Assembly (NCBI GenBank): GCA_027422505.1
Contig: JAPQWV010000416.1
Span: forward strand, 62,001-126,000
DNA from: Craterostigma plantagineum
Lineage: Eukaryota; Streptophyta; Magnoliopsida; Lamiales; Linderniaceae
DNA: 64,000 nucleotides
Direction: 5' to 3'
The position numbers and the translations under genes were made by a program. This document shows positions 45,219 through 56,565 of this stretch, piece by piece. Within the stretch, counting starts at the first letter, position 1. Every line of letters starts with the position of its first letter. Below the pieces are notes generated by a model. It saw nothing but the letters and a program-made list of their open reading frames with translations, was not told the origin of the DNA and ran no database searches.

Positions 45219-48200
45219 TTAATAAACACTGAACATATACTTCAGATCATCCAAGGTAAGCCTTGTCTGCTGACCGCCAGCCTCATCCTCTCCGAAAGCA
45301 GATGAAACCATCATTCTCTTCTTTTTCTGAAAAGAAAAAAAAAAGAATGACGAGAACACAAAATTAATCAAATGAAACAGATGAGCATCACCAAGAAGAT
45401 GACTATTAAGGCATACCTGAAGGGCCAAGATGCGATTTTCCACAGTATCTTTTACAGTCAGGCGATAGACTGAGACGGGCCTTGTCTGCCCTATGCGATG
45501 GGCTCGATCGATAGCCTGATCTTCGGTGGTTGGGTTCCACCAAAGATCGAGAAGGATCACATTGCAAGCAGCTACCATGTTCAGTCCAAGACTCGCGGCT
45601 TTCAGAGACATGATCATCACAGAAACCTAAGAAAGAAGACGTTCGCGTTTAGTTAAGGTGTATGCATGCTCGTGTTAGACATTGAATAAAACACGAGCAA
45701 GTTAAAACCGAACCTGGGGAAGAGTGTTGAAATCTTTAACAGCTCTGTCTCTAGCACTAATCTGCATCGTGCCATCTAGCCTACGGTACTCTATCGAAGA
45801 TTTTTTCAGACAAATCTCAAGCAAATCCAACATCTTCGTCCACTGAGAGAAGACAATCGTTTTCTGTCCCTCGGTTCTAGCACCGGTGTTTGAATCTTTG
45901 TTGATTTCATCATAACACTTGGAATCATGATCGTTTGTAACTTCGACAAGCTCCGGCGAATTACTTCTCGGGGCACAATCCTTTGGCTTGGTAGACAGAG
46001 ATACTAAGAGCTCCATGGCAGCTTTAATTTTGGAAGAGCCTTCAGGGAAATCTATAGAGGAAGGATTAGAAACTAAAGCTGGCCCGGAATCTTTGCAGAG
46101 ATTAATTTCACCGCTCATGTTCATCTCATCAGATAGAGAAATCCGTAACGCTGTTTTAGTGAACCAATGCGATGAAGAAAGACGGGTCTTGCAGTTTTTG
46201 GCAGGACATGACGAAACATCGCTGCTTATATGTTCGCATATACATTGATTGCAGAACACATGTCCACATACAGTCACCACAGCATCTTCAGGAGGATCCT
46301 GTTAATATGAATCAACAGCTTGTACAACGGTCTAAAAACAGCGAAGAGAATAGATGTTCAATGTCGTGAAGTTTAATACTTACGTTGCAGGTTTCGCAGA
46401 TTGCCAAAGAGGTCTCAAGACGATAGAGAAGGGAAAGCTGTTTATCCCGCGGAAGTTTCTTCGCCATCTCAACAGAGGAAGTCAAGTTCGAACTAGTATC
46501 AGATCCCTTAATCAGAAGCGGGTGATCACAAGCTTGTCGAAGTCGCAGAAGCATTAATAATATGTTTACGTAATTCTGCTCCACTGTTCCAGCGGCAGCA
46601 TATTTCTGTCAATAAATGGCTTACACAGATAAAAACTAACCACATATATCATATTCACATACACTTTAACATTAGTGTGTATGTACCGCAAATTGAGCTT
46701 GTGACTCAGACTCGAGCCTGGAATAGAATTCCCTCTCCTCCTTGGAAAACTCAACTTCTTTCAACTCGATTGTTTTCGGAGGGAGATTGATGATAGGCTG
46801 CCCGTCGATAAGAGTAGCTACGCCATAAAAGTACGACAAAATCAAATAAAAATACAAGCGCAAAAGCTCTCTAGTTCAGGACGTTTTCTGAAAAAACAAA
46901 AAAGTTCAGCAAAGGTGTTTAATAATGCAACTTACCTTTCGTTCGTCGCAACATGATAGTTGTCAAAACGGCTTGCAACTTTTTGTATCCATGCTTTGAA
47001 TTTTTCTGAACCGGCGCCTTTATTTGATCTCTGAACGTCCTGAAATCGGAATATGGCTCGTGCCTGAGGAATCTGAAGTAGCTATAGAGGTCATCGATTG
47101 CATTCTGAATAGGTGTACCAGAGAGGCACCATCTTCGTTCAGCACGAAGACCCCAGCAAGCCCTTGCTACTTGAGTCCTATAGTTCTTGATACTCTGAGC
47201 TTCGTCAAGTACGACCCTGAACCAGTTAACTTTGGCAAGTGGGCCAGACGTATCAATGCTAATTCTTTTCTTCTTCTTCTTGGACTTTTTATCAGATTCA
47301 TCATTGTTCGGTAACTTTCTTTTTCTACTAGACAGAGATTCTTCGGATGCAATAAAAGCAGCTTCAACATTATTTCCATCAACAACTGGCTGTTGGGGTA
47401 CCTCCATACCAACGATTGCATATGTAGTGATCACCACATCATATTTTGGAAGCTCAAGTGGATCCTTGGTACGGTTTCCATGGTAGACTAGAACTGAGAG
47501 ATTGGCCTCACGCGTCACTTTGTTATGCAATTCGTCGTACCACTGCTTGAGGACACTCGTCGGACATACTATAAGGGTTCCAGCTGAAGGCCTCGCTGTT
47601 TCTAGAAGACTTGATTTTTGGGACGTGTCTTTGTTGAGTTCGACTTCTTCCTTCACGCTAGACGTTTCATGAGGCCTATTGTAGCTTTCACCATCGTCCT
47701 CCAAATTGAGTGCCTCGGTTTTGCGAGGTTCTTTTGAAAGTTGAGACCTTTCAGTTAATATGAGTGCAATTGTTGACACTGTCTTCCCAAGTCCCTGTGA
47801 AATCAAAAAAGGAGATTGCTTCAAGCTGATGAACAAAAGGATCCCTGAGAGTGGAAACCAAAGAAGACCTCTAAACACCTGATCATCAGCAAGAATCCCA
47901 CCCGAACAGCATTCACTTGTTGTCTCCTTAATAACCATCCAAGCTAAAGCAATTTTCTGCTTCAAAATTCAACTAGTTAGTCGTTAGGACACAAGACACA
48001 AGAGAGCGTAAACACTCTATATGCAAGAAAATGAAGCGCCACTATTACTGTTATCTAATATAATCATGTAAAACTCAATATATTCAAGAAGATTACTGAT
48101 AGTAAGATCCACACCAAAAATTCTGCAATTTCTATCAAGAAAAGTGCATATGATCCTGCGATTACATTTTCATTGATCAGCTACAGACGGAAACAGTGAT

Positions 48201-50803
48201 GTTGGTAGAAGGTAAGGGGCACCCGGAAAAGAATGCTATCCCATGGAAAGTAGAAAATTCATAATTCAGCCTACAAAACCAAGTCAACATTTCCAAACCT
48301 GGTGTTTGAGCAGAGGCACAGACAATACACCATCTGGAGGAGTGGCTTCAGACTGTGGATGTGAAAGATCCTACAACATTTATTTACACGGTAATTTTAA
48401 AGAATAAACGGTACAAAATTGCTGTAAACTATCCTACTAATCACTAGCTATATCATTCTTGAAATGCCAGAGCAATAGGTATTACTTGAAAGTCCATCCA
48501 AATGCAATGGCAGAACTCTGGAAACACTAAATGATAATTTATCATGCCTAACTATTCGAACTGGTCCCAGTGAAAGCATTTACCTGCAAAGCGTCACGGA
48601 AAATGACCCGTTCAGTGTTAGGTCGGTACCTTGAATACCTAGCTACTTCCACTTGGCTAACAGAATTACTAGACGTCAGATATTGTGTGACGGCTAAATC
48701 GGTTTTGATTGCAATAGGGTTTGGACACGCTGGTGTACTCATATCCTCAATAATATACAGATCGTCATCATGAACAATGCTGTTGCACATATTTATGTAA
48801 GTCTGCAATTTATTTTCGAAAGCTAGATCATCAACTTCTCTCTTAATAGGACACTGCATACTATATTGCTTGGACAAATCTGGAACAGACTGCATGCCAG
48901 AATCTGCTAATTCATAATTTTTCAAGGGCGCCAAACTACTAAACGTGATTGGTTCAGTCTTTAACGTATTCGCCTCAGTTTGCATAGAACCCATTCCTGT
49001 ATATTCGTGATGCCCAAGTTCGCTTTTCCAAAACACACTGCTGTCATTTACACAATGGGAGTTGTACTGTGAAACTTCATTTGGAGGATTGAGAAAGCTG
49101 TTCACTCCCATGATGTAATCATCATATGGACTAAAGTCAGATCTAGAAGGGAAGTCGTCAGAGAAGCAAGGGAATATACTGTTGTCAGATAAGCTTTCTG
49201 GTATATCTATGCCAAGAACTTCACAAGAGCTCGAGTCGGTTTTACGTGCTTCATCTGAATGTCTCTCTTTGTCCATAACAGAGGAATCTTCTGCCCACAT
49301 GAGAGAAGACCCAAGATCAGTTAACCCTATCAGGAAGGAGCAGAACCAATTAAAAAATTCAACCAATGCGCAAGAACAAGAAAACTGTAAACGCACAGAT
49401 GAAATCACCAAAATCATTTCCATGATCACTTACTTTCAGACCTCGAATCACCTCCCGAACGCCCAAACGAAGAATTCGTTTGGTCCAGGTAGTGTAACTC
49501 TGAAGCACTGTTAACATCGCTGGTGCGATGGTAATCGAATGCATCAATGTGGTTATCCTTTTTGTTATCATTATGACAATTAGATGAGGCATCACCATCT
49601 ACATGGGTGCAGAGTATATCATTTCCTGGAACAGGTTGGCACCCACTGACATTTCCAGAGCAATTAGTATCAGAAAATCTAATATGTGATGGAGCTGCAA
49701 CCATTATTTCAGTATCTAGAGCAGAATTCTGGGCCGAGTCTAGCAAATTATCTGAAGATTCTGTTGAGCCTGAGGCATTGCCATTACCCCACGGATATGG
49801 TGAACAAATTTCAGCAAACACATCCATTAAGGGAGAAGTTTCTGAAGTCTGGAATCCTATAAAATTACCATCCATCAAAGAAAAATAATATATAAAACAT
49901 GCATTTCCATATCACATAGACCCCAAATTACTACGGTGAACCAATCGCATAGAGAATGGGAACTCAGGGCATCATAAAATTGCATATAAAAGGGGCACAA
50001 AAATTCGAACTGCTTACTGACCTTGAGGAGGATCCATGGAATTCAAATCAAAAAAGCTAAAACCCTAAGGAAGTATCAATTAGCATAGTCATTCACATGT
50101 TAACAAAGTACAAAATCAAGCAACTTCCAGAAAAGAAATAACGAGGCATTGCTGTTTTAATCCAACTATTTTATGAGTAGAAACACGAAAGGTGCACAAC
50201 ATAATATGCAGTAACGAAACACATAAGGAACCCCCAAGTCAAAGATTAAATGATCCCAAACAAATAAATTACCCTCAATTGCACGCTGCATGGGAGGTTA
50301 TAGTGATTTCTTCAGAAATTCTATTTTTCAAATCTCAGCCTTCAATTCGGCATTCATGTCAAGGAAGCCCCACTACATACATCTACATACACAAATCTGT
50401 GCAGTGTATATGACGAAAAGAAGCCTTCCCACCATTCCTAATCCAATTGAACACTAGTAGGAGGACACCAATTTAGTTCAGTTAAACGCAGATTAAATAA
50501 CCAATATGCCAAACTCACAAACAACTAAAACATAACAAGATTCAGTCATTTACAAGATACTTCGGAACGACGACGATCAACCCTTTACTCCGCACCTTGA
50601 GATTTCTCATCTAACCTATCCAACTTCTCCATATGCCATTTGCAGTTAAAGAGCAAAAAAAAAGAAAGAAACTAAACCTGTGGAGAATCATTGGGATATC
50701 CACCGATTCCCCATAAAGAATCGACGTCAAAGTAAACGTCTTCCTCTGCACTGATCGCCTCTTTCAACACCGCAGACGATCCTTCCTGCGTATCCACCAT
50801 CAT
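45219..50803 (-). CDS. SNF2-family ATPase with RING finger, CHR27/28-type (HLTF/RAD5-like)
   Basis: Twelve exons join in frame to 1199 residues: 50678-50803, 50022-50064, 49434-49856, 48584-49326, 48299-48370, 47879-47956, 46936-47794, 46687-46817, 46384-46605, 45714-46298, 45417-45626, 45219-45326. The N-terminal 450 residues are Ser- and acid-rich with no known fold. SNF2 motifs: [25 protein letters not shown] (Walker A near 489-500), [10 protein letters not shown] (near 689), GTPIQN. A C3HC4 RING ([19 protein letters not shown], near 896-940) is embedded before helicase-C ([39 protein letters not shown]). This is the layout of plant CHR27/CHR28/FRG proteins, linked to chromatin remodelling and RNA-directed DNA methylation at transposons; it has both ATPase and E3 potential. 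The start uses the first of two adjacent ATGs. No lesion seen. Confidence 0.93.
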
Positions 50804-51694
50804 CGTCTCCCAATCACGAAAACTGATTAAGCGTAAAACCCTGATTCTTGAAGTTCCTTGTTTTTTTTTTTTATTAATTTTTTTGACAGGGAAGCGTTAT
50901 AAGATATAGGCTTATATGGGCGTTGACACGGTATGAGTAGGGAAAGTAAGCATCGTTACGTCACATGCAGATTTGTTTTTTTTTTTTAAATTAAATATAT
51001 AATCTTGCCTTCTCACAGAAGGGAAGTCATTCTTTATTACTTTTTTGCAAATTATAGGAATATATGTTGTTGATTGAAGCTTCTTGGAAGTGCCATATTT
51101 TGCTTTAATGGTGTCTCCGTATATATTATATTCATTTCGATTTTACCAATATAGGAGTATGTTTTATTTTGATTCTTGAATTTCATACATTATAACGTTA
51201 GTAAATAAGGTATTGATACGATACTATTGTCGGTCGAGGCGAAGGTTTCATTGAATCAAAAGTCAACAAACGCTCCCCTAAATTAAATGGCTCTCCTTCT
51301 ATTCAATTTTTGAATGGCATTCTTGAAAAGGAAAAAAAAAAGTATTCTGTGAAAATTTCAATGATTGTGGCCTTCGAACTGGTCAACTCAACTACATAAA
51401 ATCCAAATCTTAGGGTTGAAAAACAATCCCACATCAGAAAATTAATAACACCTTAAATTGCAAATAGTGATTTTAATAGACCCTCAATTGAAAATCAGCT
51501 ACAGTTGGTTCATTTAGACAATTCTGATAGCACAAAAACGGGTTTCTCGGAAATGATTTGCTGCCATCATAACGTTAATAATACGCTGCAATGACGAATT
51601 CGTTCTTGGAAATTTCCATATCATCGACATTGAAACACTTGCATGAGTTCTTCATAAATTATTACAGAAACGTGAAACTGAGATCAACTGCTTG
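50804..51694. other. Intergenic, CHR27/28-type gene promoter
   Basis: AT-rich, with poly(T) near 50862 and 50975. No gene recognised. Confidence 0.6.
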
Positions 51695-52078
51695 TTAAAC
51701 CTCGTCATAATAACTCGTTGTAATTGTTATCTCAATAACAACAACACAGACGAACAAAACTACCCAATCCGTACTAATAACTCCTCCGCCGCCGACGGCG
51801 GCGGCATCTTCCTTGCAAAGGGCGGCGACTCTTCTCCTCACATTCTCGCCGGTTATTTCTTGCATATAATCGTCGAAACCATCGTCGAAGTTCAAAGCAT
51901 AACTGTAAGGATCGTACTGCTGCGGCGAAGACTTGTGACGATTTCCATTCTTCTTCTTCTTCAGATACTTCTTCATCGCTGCTCTTATTCTCCAGAAAAG
52001 ACTTGAACACTGTCTTTCGCGACAACCTCGTATTAGTTTTCCGAACATTCCGACCAAACCCATTAATGATGTAAGCAA
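51695..52078 (-). CDS. Small plant protein with YDPxSYALNFD motif
   Basis: A single-exon ORF of 127 residues. The stretch SLFWRIRAAMKKYLKK followed by QYDPYSYALNFDDGF is typical of a family of small uncharacterised land-plant proteins, in which a basic helix precedes Y-D-P-x-S-Y-A-L-N-F-D. The C-terminal hydrophobic tail is not part of the family pattern as I know it. A longer overlapping ORF in another frame (51774-52253) ends in poly-Arg and is taken as its shadow. Function unknown. Confidence 0.65.
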   Translation of the reverse strand: MLTSLMGLVGMFGKLIRGCRERQCSSLFWRIRAAMKKYLKKKKNGNRHKSSPQQYDPYSYALNFDDGFDDYMQEITGENVRRRVAALCKEDAAAVGGGGVISTDWVVLFVCVVVIEITITTSYYDEV

Positions 52079-52839
52079 AAAAGCTAGTGAAGTATCGAAT
52101 GAGATATGATGTAAGAAAGTCTCTTAATGCGCTATGTTCCAAGAATTCGAAAGGACAAAGTTGCGAATAGAGAAAAATAGAAAAAGGAATGTGTGAAGGG
52201 GACACATTTTGTGTAGAATTAAGCTGTTGCTGCTGCTCATGTTCTATCTTCAAGCTCTCTCTGCAGCATCATCTCAAGAATAGTAAATGCTTTCTTTATT
52301 ATTGCGTTGGAGAACTAAAATTCCATATATAGTACACGCACTAGTTGAGATGGAGCATGTGAAGGGAAGGAAAAAAAAGAGACCCCCCTTGGTTAATTTC
52401 ATCGACGCTTCGCTTTCAAGCTTCCAATTCCATCGACAGTTCGACAGCAAAAGTGGGACCCACATTGTCGGGACAAGGACAAGCCATTCATATCATCTGC
52501 ATATAACGTCTTCATTCTTTTCTTTCTGCTTAGTTAAATTCCATCGAGTTGTTGAGTCTTTAATTTCTTAAGAGTAATAACTCGGTCTTTCATTTACTAT
52601 GCAGATATGTGGGAGGTTTTCTTGCAGTGAGGCCATGCATAGCTGTCGGAGGTTGATAGAATACAATATTTTTGTTTCTTCAATATCGTATCTAAACGAT
52701 AATGCAATGAATTAGTTCTCATATTCATAAAAAGTACAAAAACGGTCTTCGTCGGTGATACATCAAATCAAGAATCCCTTTTCTTGAATAGAACTCATCT
52801 GTCTGAACAGAAAGGTAACATGTTGGGGAACTACAGAGA
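52079..52839. other. Intergenic
   Basis: Promoter region of the small protein gene and unassigned sequence; nothing else supported. Confidence 0.5.
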
Positions 52840-52847
52840 TTTAAACA

Positions 52848-53870
52848 TGGCTAAATTCCTTATAAGACCCTGTCAGAAACTAAACTTTCTTATTAGTACC
52901 CCTACGAAAATTTTTTCCTGTTCAGTACCCATCTGCAAAAAGTTATGTGTTTAATACCCCAAAATAGTGATCGGACGGAAATATCCTTTCCTGAAATTAA
53001 GTTGGATATCATACCAACTGATTTGATTATTATACCAACTGTTATCCTAATCATACCAACTGTTATCATTATTATACCAACTGCTATAGTGTACAATTCT
53101 GTTGGTATAATTACGACAACAGTTGGTATAATTTCTACAATTTCTGGTATAATTTCAAAATCAGTTGGTATAAATGTCCAATTTTGCTGTGTGAAATTAT
53201 AAAACGTTATTTTTTGGTACGATAAGCAAAACAGATGGTAAATTTCTACAATTTCTGGTATAATTTCAAAATCAATTGGTATAAATGTCCGATTTCGCTG
53301 TATAAAATTATAATAACGTTAATTAACCAACTGCTTCGATTATTATACCAACTGTCATTCTAATTATACCAACTGTTATCATTATTATACCAACTGGTAT
53401 AGTGTACAATTATGTTGATATAATTACGACAACAGTTGGTATAATTTCTACAATTTCTGGTATAATTTCAAAATCGGTTGATTATAAATATCTAATTTCA
53501 CTGTATAAAATTATAATAACGTTATTTACTGGTACGATAACCACAACATATAGTATAATTTCGGTAATTTCGTTTCAAAATCAATTGGTATAAATGTCCA
53601 ATTTCGCTGTATAAAATCATAATAACGTTATTTACTGGTACGATAACCAAAGCAGATGGTATAATTTTTATCATTTCTAGTATAATTTCAAAATCAGTTG
53701 GTATAAATGTCCAATTTGAAGTGTGAGACAGTGGCTTTTTAATCCTGAAAAGACCTTTTTAGGTACTGAACAGGAAGACATTTTCAATTGGGTACTTATA
53801 AGGAAGAAATAATTCGAGAAGTATTTAAGAAGAATTTGAAAACTCAAACGTCCTGATAAGGAATTAACCC
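52848..53870. mobile_element. Foldback-type DNA element with internal ACCAACTG repeats
   Basis: The left end (TGGCTAAATTCCTTAT..., then CTTTCTTATTAGTACCCC and TCCTGTTCAGTACCCA) is a diverged inverted copy of the right end (AGGTACTGAACAGGAAGA, GGGTACTTATAAGGAAGAAAT ... ATAAGGAATTAACCC). Flanks TTTAAACA at 52840-52847 and 53871-53878 form an 8-bp target duplication. The interior has many copies of ATACCAACTG on the left and CAGTTGGTAT on the right, again inverted. There is no transposase ORF. It resembles non-autonomous MULE or foldback elements; the superfamily is not proven. Confidence 0.68.
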
Positions 53871-53878
53871 TTTAAACA

Positions 53879-54211
53879 GTGGAGAGTCTTATCTTCTATC
53901 AATTGTAACAGTATTGCTTGTCTTCGTGTGCAAAGCCATTTAGTTCTTTTAATATATTCTTGGATTTTCTTAATTTGCATTGTTCTGTTTATTTTCACCG
54001 TATTCTTGAGCTATTCTTTGGAAATTTCCTAATCTAACATTACGAACTATTAAGCATTAAGGACCATAAATAATGGGCTAAAACCTGAGATTACGTGCAT
54101 CGACTCGGCCCACCACGACTACAAATCTTTTACAGCACAGTAAATATAAACTCGAATACCTAAAATACCCCCACCCATCCCATTGAATCTCCCGATCTGA
54201 GAGCCTTTGGA
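53879..54211. other. Intergenic
   Basis: No feature other than likely 3' UTR of the next minus-strand gene. Confidence 0.5.
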
Positions 54212-54469
54212 TTAGAGGAAGATGTAACACTCCAAGGACGCAAGCGAGTCGAGTTCACTGCGATTCTCCTTCAGCCCAAATCCCGTTGAGGATACGATGT
54301 CGTTTTCAAAACCGCAGTCTTCTCCTTCCATTGCTCTGGGCCGTGACGGCGGCGTCTCCGTGATCACATGCTTGATGTTCTCTTGTTCGGGCAACGTCGG
54401 AGTCGGGGAAATGGTCGTTGAATTAGATGAAGGATGAGAGTTTGTGCTCGTGCTAACGCAGCAACCCAT
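54212..54469 (-). CDS. Small probably N-myristoylated protein (MGCC start)
   Basis: An 85-residue ORF starting MGCCVSTSTNS. Gly2 followed by two Cys and small residues is a good N-myristoylation and palmitoylation signal, which would hold the protein at the plasma membrane. The rest is Pro/Ser/Thr-rich and then acidic (ETPPSRPRAMEGEDCGF), as in several short plant proteins of unknown function. A TATA-like stretch (near 54496-54506) lies just upstream of the ATG at 54469. It could be the first exon of a longer gene, but I see no continuing exon. Confidence 0.6.
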   Translation of the reverse strand: MGCCVSTSTNSHPSSNSTTISPTPTLPEQENIKHVITETPPSRPRAMEGEDCGFENDIVSSTGFGLKENRSELDSLASLECYIFL

Positions 54470-54899
54470 TTGAGTCGAGATCTTGATGTTGGTATTATAT
54501 ATATTTGTTTACTGCGCATGATGCCTTCGTACGGTGGTTATGAAGTTTCGATGTTGTAGTGGTTGGAGTGAGATGGGAAAGTTCCAACTTCCAATCATAT
54601 GATGTGTGTTTATCTTAGTTTATTTTGGAGTGGGTTTGTAGTGTAAGATCACGGTAGATTATATGGTCGGGTTGGGAGGGCCCAAGAAATACATGCTTAG
54701 CTTTTTTTTTTCCCCTCTTTACACAAGTGTTTGTGTTGTGTGCTTATGGTTGTAGCTGAGATTGTTTTGCTGCTATTAAGTTGATTTTCAGACCAAGTAC
54801 GATGGCGATTAGTTCGTATATACTTCAGTTCAGTTCAGATGTGAGCCATATTGAGAAACAGAGCGAAGTAGGAAAACGAAACTGAAACAGAAACATCGC
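54470..54899. other. Intergenic
   Basis: Promoter of the MGCC gene and 3' flank of the RMA gene. No other feature. Confidence 0.5.
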
Positions 54900-55520
54900 T
54901 CAAAACAAGACAAGGCAAAGTAGCAAGCAGCAGAAAATGAAAATGGCAACTCTGCTCAAAGACCTATCAGCCATGGACGCCCTTCTCCTCAACCTAGGAA
55001 CGCTTTCCCACTCACTGTGATACGACGTCGGATACGTGTACAGACTCATCGAATTACGGAAAACCCTCGCGTAGACCATCTCGCCGAAGGGGTAAGAACA
55101 AGACAAAGATTCGATATCTTCACTACTACTACTACTACCTTGGGACATAGACCTAAGCCATGAATCTCCCTCAAGTCTTGGCCTGGGAGGTACTACGGCG
55201 GCGGCGAGCTTGCCTCCGTGCTCATGTTCATCAGACAAGGTCGACTGTCCTGGGCCGTACAAGGGCACGACGGTCTTTTCGGATATGTGGGCCTTGCATA
55301 TGGGGCAACGGCAGGGGGTATTTTGGGAACGTTGGGAGTCTATCCACTTGTATATGCATGCCCAGCAATAGAGATGTCCGCAGAGAGTTGCGATGGGATC
55401 AGTTGCCATGTCCAAGCATATGTTGCAGTTGATGCTAGAGGTGTTTTGCTGTTCTTCGTGGGGATGATGGGAAGAAGCTGATTTTGATGATTCTTGCGCA
55501 GAACAACGTTGTAGATCCAT
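54900..55520 (-). CDS. RMA-type RING membrane-anchor E3 ubiquitin ligase
   Basis: A single exon of 206 residues. The RING finger is complete: Cys32, Cys35, Cys47, His49, Cys52, Cys55, Cys72, Cys75 (CNICLDMATDP, CGHLYCWACIYKWID, CRCPIC). It is followed by VPLYG, a motif of RMA proteins, a Ser-rich linker, and a C-terminal hydrophobic anchor (about 190-206, VAIFIFCCLLLCLVLF) that would insert into the ER membrane. RMA proteins (RNF5-like) ubiquitinate ER clients and in some plants aquaporins. The lack of introns and the length fit the family. No lesions seen. Confidence 0.92.
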   Translation of the reverse strand: MDLQRCSAQESSKSASSHHPHEEQQNTSSINCNICLDMATDPIATLCGHLYCWACIYKWIDSQRSQNTPCRCPICKAHISEKTVVPLYGPGQSTLSDEHEHGGKLAAAVVPPRPRLEGDSWLRSMSQGSSSSSEDIESLSCSYPFGEMVYARVFRNSMSLYTYPTSYHSEWESVPRLRRRASMADRSLSRVAIFIFCCLLLCLVLF

Positions 55521-56565
55521 AGTTTGTGCACTCAGATTTGAAGGTGGAATAGAAAACTTCTATAGAAATTTTTTCATCGCCTTTTATGTGAATATCGATG
55601 AAGCTTTGGTAGCAGTAAAAGACTCAAATGTATGATGTGTTTGTTGGACTTGGATGGAGAAAATAAGGGCAATCCATCAAAGCCCTTTTTATTCTTGAAA
55701 TTTCAATTTTACACGCGTGTATATTATATTTAAAAATTGCGTGCCATCAAACAAGACACAACTGCGTTAAGTTAATGTGACTTTTCTGCGTGGGAGCTTC
55801 TAGATTGTCTGTCGTATAGTCCAGTTTTCGGGTCCCAGCATCTAGAAAGAGTTGGTAATAAATCATCATTAGAGAAGGAGAAAACAAGTAAGAAAAATAT
55901 ATCAACAATGGACTCGAATTTGTCATTTATCTTGTTCTATCGTCTATTATATTGAATAAACAAACCATAACGAGAAGCATGAAATTATCTGAATCACCCA
56001 ATAAACTTCAACGGATACATGTTTTAAAAAGCGTATTACGCAGTGTGTCGCGTTTTAGTTCGAGCGCGTAGCGTAAATAACGTAGCCCATTGCGTGAGTA
56101 TTTCGAGCAAATCATTTATAATGCAAATATATGCATATATATATATGTGTGTGTGTGTATGTAGCCTATAATCATATAAGTAACACACCAATTTTAAGCG
56201 TAAAATTTAGTGTATATAGCGTGCACTTTTGAAGTAAAACGCTATTTTCGCTGCACTTTAACGCGTTTTTGTAGTATTTTACGCTTTTTTGCGCTACAAG
56301 GCGCGCTACGGAACGCTTTTTGAAACACTGATCGATACGAAGACACTTCAATTCAAACCACAATACAAAATATAGATATTACATTGAAGCAAACGCAACA
56401 CTACATAGTGTTCCCTTGCTTAGAGTCCACAACAGAAGCAAAGCAAAGCAACACATACCTGTGCCTCCTCAAGCTCCATACTAAGGCACATTATTCATTC
56501 AAAACCACACCATATATTACAGAAAACCATTTTACAACGTGTTTCTCCACCATATATTTTCCAAT
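55521..56565. other. Intergenic with a TIR element
   Basis: The RMA promoter, then the repeat at 56024-56331 and the 3' flank of PHO2. Confidence 0.55.
56024..56331. mobile_element. Small TIR element rich in GCGTAAA/TTTACGC words
   Basis: The left end (ATGTTTTAAAAAGCGTATTACGC) is roughly inverted at the right (GCTACGGAACGCTTTTTGAAACAC). The interior has multiple CGCTA, GCGTAAA and ACGCTTTT words in both orientations. No ORF. Target duplication not certain, so limits are approximate. Confidence 0.5.

Noticed and set aside
51774..52253. 159-codon minus ORF ending in poly-Arg
   Set aside because: It overlaps the frame with the YDPxSYALNFD motif and its tail is a GGCGG repeat read out of frame.
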